DNA from: Candidatus Blautia stercoravium
Lineage (GTDB): Bacteria > Bacillota > Clostridia > Lachnospirales > Lachnospiraceae
DNA length: 59,445 bases
NCBI GenBank assembly: GCA_019114495.1
Contig: DXFK01000187.1
Span: 1 to 59,445 of the forward strand
Direction of reading: 5' to 3'
Below, piece by piece: positions 44,668-52,533 of this stretch. Both the position numbers and the translations under genes were made by a program. Under the pieces are notes generated by a model, which was not told where the DNA came from, made no database searches, and saw nothing but the letters and a program-made list of their open reading frames with translations. Position 1 is the stretch's first letter; every line of letters starts with the position of its first letter.

Positions 44668-47600
44668 ATGTATCAGAAAGTTACTACAGACCTGAACTTT
44701 GTAGAGCGCGAAAAGAATATTGAAAAATTCTGGAAAGACAATGACATTTTCAAAAAAAGTATGGAGCAGAGAAAAGAAGGAGAAACTTATACCTTCTATG
44801 ACGGACCGCCGACTGCAAATGGAAAACCGCATATCGGTCATGTGCTTACCCGCGTTATCAAGGATATGATTCCCAGATACCGCACCATGAAGGGTAAAAT
44901 GGTTCCGAGAAAGGCAGGCTGGGATACCCACGGACTTCCGGTAGAACTGGAAGTAGAAAAATTACTGGGACTGGACGGAAAAGAGCAGATTGAAGAATAC
45001 GGTCTGATTCCGTTTATTGACAAATGTAAAGAAAGTGTATGGAAATACAAGGGCATGTGGGAAGATTTCTCCTCTACTGTTGGTTTCTGGGCAGATATGG
45101 ACAATCCGTACGTTACTTACCATGATGATTATATCGAATCCGAATGGTGGGCTTTAAAAGAAATCTGGAACAAAGACCTGCTGTACAAAGGATTTAAAAT
45201 CGTACCGTACTGTCCGCGCTGCGGAACTCCGCTGTCTGCGCAGGAGGTGGCACAGGGTTATAAAGACGTAAAAGAACGTTCCGCTGTTGCCCGTTTTAAA
45301 GTAAAAGACGAAGACGCATACATTCTGGCATGGACCACAACCCCGTGGACACTGCCTTCTAACGTGGCGCTCTGCGTAAACCCGGAAGAACAGTATGTAA
45401 AGGTAAAGGCAGCAGACGGATATACCTATTACATGGCAGAAGCCCTTCTGGATACGGTTCTCGGTTCTCTGGAAAGAGAAGAAGGAACACCGGCTTATGA
45501 AGTTCTGGAAACTTATGTGGGAAAAGATTTGGAATATAAAGAATACGAACCATTATATAATTTCAAGAAGCTGGATAAGAAAGCGCATTACGTTGTCTGC
45601 GATACCTATGTAACCCTGACAGACGGTACCGGTGTAGTTCATATTGCGCCTGCATTCGGTGAAGATGACAGCAAGGTGGGAAGAAAGTACGACCTTCCGT
45701 TCCTGCAGTTAGTTGACGAAAAAGGTGAAATGACAAAAGAAACCAAATGGGCAGGTACTTTCTGTAAGAAAGCTGACCCGGAAGTTTTGAAAGATTTGGA
45801 CGAGAGAGGATTGCTTTTCTCCGCACCGAAATTTGAACACAGCTATCCGCACTGCTGGAGATGTGATACTCCGCTGATTTATTATGCAAGAGAATCCTGG
45901 TTCATTAAGATGACTGCAGTAAAAGACGACTTAATCCGCAACAATAACACCATCAACTGGATTCCGGAAAGCATTGGAAAAGGCCGTTTCGGCGACTGGC
46001 TGGAAAACGTACAGGACTGGGGTATCAGCCGTAACCGTTACTGGGGAACTCCGCTGAATGTATGGGAATGTGAATGCGGACATATGCATGCCATCGGCAG
46101 CAGACAGGAACTCTATGAAATGAGCGGAAACGAAGCAGCAAAAACCGTAGAGCTGCACAGACCGTACATTGACGAAATCACCATGCCTTGTCCAAAGTGT
46201 GGTAAGACCATGCACCGTGTACCGGAAGTGATTGACTGCTGGTTTGACTCCGGTGCTATGCCATTTGCACAGCACCACTATCCATTTGAAAACAAAGAAT
46301 TGTTTGAGCAGCAGTTCCCGGCCGACTTTATTTCGGAAGCAGTAGACCAGACAAGAGGCTGGTTCTATTCTCTGCTGGCAGAATCTACTCTGCTGTTTAA
46401 CAAAGCGCCGTACAAGAACGTTATCGTGCTGGGTCATGTACAGGACGAAAACGGACAGAAAATGAGTAAATCCAAGGGAAATGCCGTAGACCCCTTTGAC
46501 GCACTGGAAAAATACGGCGCTGACGCAATCCGCTGGTACTTCTATGTAAACAGCGCGCCATGGCTGCCAAACCGTTTCCACGGAAAAGCAGTGCAGGAAG
46601 GACAGCGTAAATTCATGGGTACGCTTTGGAATACTTACGCATTCTTTGTTCTGTATGCCAATATTGACGAATTTGACGCAACCAAATACACACTGGAATA
46701 CGATAAACTTCCGGTTATGGACAAATGGCTGCTGTCCAAGCTGAATACAGTAGTAAAAGCGGTTGATGAAAACCTGGCTGCTTACAAGATTCCGGAAACA
46801 GCAAGAGCCCTGCAGGAATTTGTAGATGATATGAGTAACTGGTATGTCAGAAGAAGCCGCGAACGTTTCTGGGCCAAAGGTATGGAACAGGATAAGATTA
46901 ACGCTTACATGACTTTGTACACCGCCCTTGTAACCATTTCCAAAGCGGCGGCGCCTATGGTTCCGTTTATGACAGAAGACATTTACCAGAACCTGGTGAG
47001 AAGTCTGGACAAAAATGCACCGGAAAGTATTCATCTGTGTGACTTCCCGGAAGTAAAGGAAGAATGGATTGACAAGCAGCTGGAAGAAAACATGGACGAT
47101 TTGCTGAAAGTGGTTGTTATGGGACGCGCCTGCAGAAATGCGGCAAACATCAAGAACCGTCAGCCAATCGGAAAGATGTTTGTAAAAGCGCCGTTTGTGC
47201 TTTCTGACTTCTATAAAGACATTATTACAGACGAACTGAATGTCAAGGAAATGGAATTCACAGACGATGTTAGAAGCTTTACTTCTTATACTTTCAAACC
47301 GCAGTTAAAGACCGTGGGTCCGAAATACGGTAAGTTCCTGGGCGGTATCAAGACCGCATTGGCAGAACTGGACGGCAATAAGGCTATGGATGAACTGAAA
47401 GCTCAGGGTGAATTGAAGCTGCATGTAAATGGCGAGGAAATTGTGCTTCTGGAAAGCGATTTGCTCATTGATATGGCACAGATGGAAGGTTACGTTTCCG
47501 AAAATGACAACGATATCACTGTTGTACTGGATACTAACCTGACGCCGGAACTGATTGAAGAAGGTTTTGTAAGAGAAATCATCAGCAAAATTCAGACCAT

Positions 47601-47811
47601 GCGTAAGGAAGCAGGCTTTGAAGTTATGGATAAAATCCGGGTGTCACTTGCAGATAACCAGGTAATTGAGGGAATCTTCCGCGTACATGAAAAAGAAATC
47701 AAAGCAGAAGTTCTGGCTGAGGAAGTTGTATACAACGAAGTAAAAGGTTATACAAAGGATTGGAAAATTAACGCAGAAGGTGTAAAATTAGGGGTGGAAA
47801 AAATTTCATAA
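44668..47811 (+). CDS. ileS: Isoleucyl-tRNA synthetase, long (type 2) form
   Basis: A 1047-residue class I synthetase charging tRNA-Ile (EC 6.1.1.5). HIGH motif in PTANGKPHIGHVLTRVIKD, KMSKS motif in GQKMSKSKGNAVDP, the editing domain between them, and anticodon-binding helices (MSNWYVRRSRERFW). The start motif GKPHIGHVL with GWDTHGLPVELEVEK and the absence of a C-terminal zinc finger of the E. coli form point to the eukaryote-like IleRS2 class, which is known for low sensitivity to mupirocin. GAGAGGAG precedes the ATG. Controlled by the T-box leader. Confidence 0.97.
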   Translation: MYQKVTTDLNFVEREKNIEKFWKDNDIFKKSMEQRKEGETYTFYDGPPTANGKPHIGHVLTRVIKDMIPRYRTMKGKMVPRKAGWDTHGLPVELEVEKLLGLDGKEQIEEYGLIPFIDKCKESVWKYKGMWEDFSSTVGFWADMDNPYVTYHDDYIESEWWALKEIWNKDLLYKGFKIVPYCPRCGTPLSAQEVAQGYKDVKERSAVARFKVKDEDAYILAWTTTPWTLPSNVALCVNPEEQYVKVKAADGYTYYMAEALLDTVLGSLEREEGTPAYEVLETYVGKDLEYKEYEPLYNFKKLDKKAHYVVCDTYVTLTDGTGVVHIAPAFGEDDSKVGRKYDLPFLQLVDEKGEMTKETKWAGTFCKKADPEVLKDLDERGLLFSAPKFEHSYPHCWRCDTPLIYYARESWFIKMTAVKDDLIRNNNTINWIPESIGKGRFGDWLENVQDWGISRNRYWGTPLNVWECECGHMHAIGSRQELYEMSGNEAAKTVELHRPYIDEITMPCPKCGKTMHRVPEVIDCWFDSGAMPFAQHHYPFENKELFEQQFPADFISEAVDQTRGWFYSLLAESTLLFNKAPYKNVIVLGHVQDENGQKMSKSKGNAVDPFDALEKYGADAIRWYFYVNSAPWLPNRFHGKAVQEGQRKFMGTLWNTYAFFVLYANIDEFDATKYTLEYDKLPVMDKWLLSKLNTVVKAVDENLAAYKIPETARALQEFVDDMSNWYVRRSRERFWAKGMEQDKINAYMTLYTALVTISKAAAPMVPFMTEDIYQNLVRSLDKNAPESIHLCDFPEVKEEWIDKQLEENMDDLLKVVVMGRACRNAANIKNRQPIGKMFVKAPFVLSDFYKDIITDELNVKEMEFTDDVRSFTSYTFKPQLKTVGPKYGKFLGGIKTALAELDGNKAMDELKAQGELKLHVNGEEIVLLESDLLIDMAQMEGYVSENDNDITVVLDTNLTPELIEEGFVREIISKIQTMRKEAGFEVMDKIRVSLADNQVIEGIFRVHEKEIKAEVLAEEVVYNEVKGYTKDWKINAEGVKLGVEKIS

Positions 47812-47834
47812 CTTTCGCTAGGAGGAAAATAGTG

Positions 47835-50297
47835 ATGTTAGATAATCATTTCAAGAAAGAGGAATTCAAAAAAAGCGTTAAAGAAAATGTAAAAATGCTC
47901 TATAGAAAAACCATTGATGAGGCTACTCAGGAACAGGTTTTTCAGGCAGTTTCTCTTGCTGTTAAAGATGTAATTATTGACAACTGGCTTCTCACACAGA
48001 AACAGTATGAAAAAGATGACCCGAAAATCGTTTATTATCTGTCCATGGAATTTTTGATGGGACGTGCGCTGGGCAACAACCTGATTAACCTGTGTGCATA
48101 TAAGGAAGTAAAAGAAGCTTTAGATGAGCTTGGATTTGACTTAAATGTAATTGAAGACCAGGAGCCGGACCCGGCTCTTGGAAACGGCGGCCTGGGAAGA
48201 CTGGCTGCATGTTTCCTGGATTCTCTGGCCACACTGGGATATTGCGCGTATGGCTGTGGTATTCGTTACCATTATGGTCTGTTCAAACAGAAAATCGAAA
48301 ACGGTTATCAGGTAGAGGTGCCGGATAACTGGTTAAAAGACGGTTATCCATTTGAACTGCGCCGTCCGGAATATGCCAAGGAAGTGAAATTCGGCGGTTA
48401 TGTAAGAGTGGAATATGATCCGGCTACAGGCAAGAATCACTTTATTCAGGAAGGATATCAGTCTGTAAAAGCTATTCCTTACGATATGCCAATCGTGGGA
48501 TACAACAATCAGATTGTCAACACCCTTCGTATCTGGGACGCAGAAGCTGTAAATGACTTCCAGCTAGATCTGTTTGACAAGGGAGAATATCACAAAGCCG
48601 TAGAGCAGGAAAATCTGGCAAAGAATATTGTAGAGGTGCTGTATCCAAATGATAACCATTATGCAGGAAAAGAGCTGCGCTTAAAACAGCAGTATTTCTT
48701 CATTTCCGCAAGTATTCAGGCGGCTATTGAGAAGTTTAAGAAATCTCACAGCGACCTGCACGATTTGCCGAAAAAGGTAACGTTCCAGTTAAACGATACC
48801 CACCCCACCATGACCGTTGCAGAATTAATGCGTATTCTGGTGGACGAAGAGGACATGTCCTGGGAAGATGCGTGGGACATTACCACACATACCTGCGCTT
48901 ATACAAACCATACCATTATGGCAGAAGCACTGGAAAAATGGCCTATCGAACTGTTTTCTAAGCTGCTGCCTCGTGTATATCAGATTATTGAGGAGATTAA
49001 CCGCAGATTCCTTCTGGAAATCCAGGCAAAATATCCGGGTGACCAGGAAAAAATCCGCAAAATGGCAATCATCTATGATGGCCAGGTAAAAATGGCACAT
49101 CTTGCCATTGCAGGCGGATATTCTGTAAATGGTGTGGCAAAGCTGCATACGGAAATTCTGGAAAAACAGGAATTGAGAGATTTCTATGAGATGTATCCGG
49201 AGAAATTCAATAATAAGACAAACGGTATTACCCAGAGACGTTTCCTGCTTCATGCAAATCCTCTGTTGGCAGATTGGATTACGGATCACATTGGAGATGG
49301 CTGGATTACGAATCTTCCGGAACTGGAAAAATTAAAAGTTTACGCAGACGACAAGAAGGCACAGCAGGAATTTATGAACATCAAGCACCAGAACAAGGTG
49401 CGGCTGGCAAAATATATTCTGGAGCACAATGGAATTGAAGTGAATCCAAACTCTATTTTTGATGTGCAGGTGAAGAGACTTCACGAGTACAAACGCCAGC
49501 TGATGAATATTCTCCATGTGATGTATCTGTACAATAAGATTAAGGAACATCCGGAAATGCCCTTCTATCCGAGAACCTTTATTTTCGGTGCAAAGGCAGC
49601 GGCAGGCTACAGACGCGCAAAGCAGACCATTAAGCTGATTAACGCTGTGGCAGATGTAGTCAACAACGATCGCTCTATTGACGGAAAGATTAAAGTGGTA
49701 TTTATTGAAAACTACCGTGTATCCAATGCGGAAATGATTTTTGCGGCAGCAGATGTTTCTGAGCAGATTTCTACAGCAAGTAAAGAGGCATCCGGAACCG
49801 GAAACATGAAATTTATGTTAAATGGCGCGCCTACGTTGGGAACCATGGATGGTGCAAATGTGGAGATCGTGGAAGAAGTAGGCGCAGAAAATGCCTTTAT
49901 CTTCGGTCTGTCCTCGGATGAGGTTATTAACTATGAAAACAATGGCGGCTATGACCCTATGCAGTATTTTAATAATGACCCGGATATCCGAAACGTGCTG
50001 ATGCAGCTGATTAACGGTACTTATTCAGGCGGAGATTTCAATATGTTCCGCGAAATCTATGATTCTCTGCTGAACACAAACAGCAGCGACAGAGCAGATA
50101 CCTACTTCATTCTGGCTGATTTTAAGTCCTATGCGGCAGCGCAGGAAAAAGTGGAAGCAGCGTATAGAGATGAAGCAGGATGGGCGAAGATGGCGCTTCT
50201 GAACACGGCTTGCTCAGGTAAATTTACTTCAGACAGAACCATTCAGCAGTATGTAGATGAAATTTGGCATCTGGATAAAGTTGTGATTGGGAAATAA
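47835..50297 (+). CDS. glgP: Glycogen/maltodextrin phosphorylase
   Basis: An 820-residue GT35 enzyme that releases glucose-1-phosphate from alpha-1,4-glucans (EC 2.4.1.1). Landmarks: EPDPALGNGGLGRLAACFLDSLATL, FQLNDTHPTM, RVSNAEMIFAAADVSEQIS and the PLP-lysine motif EASGTGNMKFMLNGA (first and last split by shorter helices). Length fits bacterial enzymes (about 800-830). GGAGG at 47821-47825 serves ATG 47835; the GTG at 47832 is also possible. It lies 23 bases after ileS, so read-through is likely, an unusual partner for a synthetase. A terminator follows. Confidence 0.97.
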   Translation: MLDNHFKKEEFKKSVKENVKMLYRKTIDEATQEQVFQAVSLAVKDVIIDNWLLTQKQYEKDDPKIVYYLSMEFLMGRALGNNLINLCAYKEVKEALDELGFDLNVIEDQEPDPALGNGGLGRLAACFLDSLATLGYCAYGCGIRYHYGLFKQKIENGYQVEVPDNWLKDGYPFELRRPEYAKEVKFGGYVRVEYDPATGKNHFIQEGYQSVKAIPYDMPIVGYNNQIVNTLRIWDAEAVNDFQLDLFDKGEYHKAVEQENLAKNIVEVLYPNDNHYAGKELRLKQQYFFISASIQAAIEKFKKSHSDLHDLPKKVTFQLNDTHPTMTVAELMRILVDEEDMSWEDAWDITTHTCAYTNHTIMAEALEKWPIELFSKLLPRVYQIIEEINRRFLLEIQAKYPGDQEKIRKMAIIYDGQVKMAHLAIAGGYSVNGVAKLHTEILEKQELRDFYEMYPEKFNNKTNGITQRRFLLHANPLLADWITDHIGDGWITNLPELEKLKVYADDKKAQQEFMNIKHQNKVRLAKYILEHNGIEVNPNSIFDVQVKRLHEYKRQLMNILHVMYLYNKIKEHPEMPFYPRTFIFGAKAAAGYRRAKQTIKLINAVADVVNNDRSIDGKIKVVFIENYRVSNAEMIFAAADVSEQISTASKEASGTGNMKFMLNGAPTLGTMDGANVEIVEEVGAENAFIFGLSSDEVINYENNGGYDPMQYFNNDPDIRNVLMQLINGTYSGGDFNMFREIYDSLLNTNSSDRADTYFILADFKSYAAAQEKVEAAYRDEAGWAKMALLNTACSGKFTSDRTIQQYVDEIWHLDKVVIGK

Positions 50298-50319
50298 AAA
50301 GAATATAGTTTAAGAGATA

Positions 50320-50353
50320 GAAAACCCCAGAGGCGCATCCTCCGGGGTTTTCG
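50320..50353 (+). terminator. Rho-independent terminator after glgP
   Basis: GAAAACCCCAGAGG (50320-50333) pairs with CCTCCGGGGTTTTC (50339-50352) around a short loop, ending in the TTTT of the stem. It closes the ileS-glgP unit. Confidence 0.85.
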
Positions 50354-50390
50354 CACGTCCGGTGGGTAAATTAAAAATTTTCTCTGCCAT

Positions 50391-50423
50391 TTTAAGGTTT
50401 ATTTAAAGTTTCCCTCGTATACT
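50391..50423 (+). promoter_or_regulatory. OmpR-type direct repeats over the promoter of the lipoprotein operon
   Basis: TTTAAGG (50391-50397) and TTTAAAG (50402-50408) repeat with an 11-base period and occupy the -35 area of a promoter whose -10 is TATACT (50418-50423). This layout is typical of sites for OmpR/VanR-type response regulators. No two-component genes are in the window. Confidence 0.6.
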
Positions 50424-50469
50424 GCATTTTAAAACACACAAACTTGTTTTAGGAAAGGATACAGGACAT

Positions 50470-52521
50470 ATGAAACGAAACCATCTTGCAATCACACTAG
50501 GAATTATCTTAGGTGTGTCGGCTCTTACTGGCTGTACAAAATCAAGTACAAATGATACCAGTATTTCCAAAGAAAAAGAAAGCGAAGAAAATACCGTATA
50601 TGGCGAAGTAAAATCTGTAGGAGACGCTTCCATCACCATTGAAGTAGGAACTATGAAAGAGATGGAAAAAAATGGAGAAAAACCATCGGATACCGACAAA
50701 GATGAAAATACAGATACCGCAGAGGATGACACAGAAAGTTCAGATACAGATAGCTCAGATACAGATGATTCAAATACAGACGCCGAAAATACGGACTCTG
50801 CGCAGACTGATGAAAAGGGAGAAAATCAGCCTCCTCAGGGTGGAGAGCAGCCGTCCATGCTGGATTTGACCGGAGAGGAAAAGGAAATCAAAATTACAGA
50901 TGATACGGTAATCCAGCGTCAGAGCATGGGCGGCGGTCCGGGACAGGATAAAGAAGCTCCGTCTGCCGATGGAGAGCCACCGGAAAAACCAGAAGATACT
51001 ACTGAAAAAACCGACAGCAGTACCGGCAGTGATAGCAAAGACGGTGAAATGCCGGAGGGAAATCCACCTGAGCAGCAGACAGAGACCATCACCCTAGACG
51101 ATATTTCTGAAGGTGATACCGTATCCATTATCCTGAATGAAGACGGAAATGCAGAAACGATTACAGTTATGTCCATGGGCGGCGGTATGGGCCAGTCTCC
51201 TGACGCAGGAGGGGTAGACAGTTATGCGGCAGCGACAGAATATACTTCAGACACCCAAGCGGAAGGGGAAACCTTTACATCTACAGGGACAGATGAGAAT
51301 GCGGTGCATATTTCTGACGGCGCACAGGTCATATTAAAGAATGTGACCGCCGACAGAACCTCTTCTGACAGTAAGGGAGGAGACAATTCCAGCTTTTATG
51401 GTGTGGGAGCAGCTATTCTGAACACAGGTGGAAAGGCCTATATCAGCGGAAGTACAGTTGACACAGACGCGGCAGGAGGCGCGGGTGTTTTCTCTTACGG
51501 CGATGGTGTGACCTATGTTTCGGATACCACCATTAAGACACAGCAGGATACTTCAGGGGGGATTCATGCAGCAGGCGGTGGAACTCTTTATGCATGGGAT
51601 TTAGATGTGGAAACCAACGGAGAATCCTCTGCAGCAATCCGAAGTGACAGAGGCGGCGGAACGATGGTTGTGGACGGAGGAACCTATACCTCTAACGGCA
51701 CAGGTTCTCCGGCGATTTACAGCACAGCAGATATTGCCGTAAATAATGCGAATCTGACGGCAAACGGCTCGGAAGCGGTTTGTATTGAAGGTCTGAATTC
51801 ACTCCACCTGTATAATTCCAATCTCACCGGAAATATGAGTGATAATGAGCAGAACGACTGTACCTGGAATGTCATTCTCTACCAGAGCATGTCCGGGGAC
51901 TCAGAAGTAGGAAACAGCACGTTTGAAATGGACGGCGGCAGTCTTACAGCCAAAAACGGCGGTATGTTTTATACGACAAATACAGAATCTACCTTTGTAT
52001 TGTCAGATGTGGACATTACCTATGCAGAGGACAACGATTTCTTCCTGAAATGTACGGGAAATCAGAATCAGAGAGGCTGGGGGCAGTCCGGTTCAAACGG
52101 TGCAGACTGCCTGTTTACCGCCATTACACAAAAAATGGAGGGTGATATTATCTGGGACAGTATCAGCAAACTGGACTTCTATATGACGGATGGAAGTACA
52201 TTAAAAGGTGCAGTAAAAGATGATGAGAGCTGTGCCGGAGATGGCGGAAGCGGATATGCCAGCCTTTATATAGAGGAAGGTTCCTCCTGGGTAGTGACCG
52301 GAGACAGCGAACTCACAAATCTGTATTGTGCAGGAACGATCACCGACGAAGATGGAAATTCTGTTACCATAAAAGGAAGTGATGGAACGGTATATGCGGA
52401 AGGCACCAGCAAGTACACCATTACTGTGGATAAATATGAAGAAACGGCAGATATGTCAGGCTGCTCCCAGGCAACTCAGTGGAGTGACTATGAAACAGAA
52501 AAACCGGAGCAGTTATCGTAA
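50470..52521 (+). CDS. Surface lipoprotein with acidic low-complexity and beta-helix regions
   Basis: A 683-residue lipoprotein. The signal peptide ends in lipobox ALTGC with lipidated C22. Residues about 35-75 and 125-240 hold a small repeated beta unit (GEVKSVGDASITIEV, then EEKEIKITDDTVIQ and DTVSIILNEDGNAETITV) broken by acidic Ser/Thr/Asp-rich stretches and two SMGGG motifs. Residues about 270-640 are Gly/Thr/Asn-rich repeats such as GGTMVVDGGTYTSNGTGSPAIYS, typical of right-handed beta-helices. The family is uncharacterised; relatives lie beside HlyD/MacB-type genes, as here (12 bases to the adaptor). It may be a surface partner or cargo of that export system. Confidence 0.78.
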   Translation: MKRNHLAITLGIILGVSALTGCTKSSTNDTSISKEKESEENTVYGEVKSVGDASITIEVGTMKEMEKNGEKPSDTDKDENTDTAEDDTESSDTDSSDTDDSNTDAENTDSAQTDEKGENQPPQGGEQPSMLDLTGEEKEIKITDDTVIQRQSMGGGPGQDKEAPSADGEPPEKPEDTTEKTDSSTGSDSKDGEMPEGNPPEQQTETITLDDISEGDTVSIILNEDGNAETITVMSMGGGMGQSPDAGGVDSYAAATEYTSDTQAEGETFTSTGTDENAVHISDGAQVILKNVTADRTSSDSKGGDNSSFYGVGAAILNTGGKAYISGSTVDTDAAGGAGVFSYGDGVTYVSDTTIKTQQDTSGGIHAAGGGTLYAWDLDVETNGESSAAIRSDRGGGTMVVDGGTYTSNGTGSPAIYSTADIAVNNANLTANGSEAVCIEGLNSLHLYNSNLTGNMSDNEQNDCTWNVILYQSMSGDSEVGNSTFEMDGGSLTAKNGGMFYTTNTESTFVLSDVDITYAEDNDFFLKCTGNQNQRGWGQSGSNGADCLFTAITQKMEGDIIWDSISKLDFYMTDGSTLKGAVKDDESCAGDGGSGYASLYIEEGSSWVVTGDSELTNLYCAGTITDEDGNSVTIKGSDGTVYAEGTSKYTITVDKYEETADMSGCSQATQWSDYETEKPEQLS

Positions 52522-52533
52522 GAGGGAAAAACA

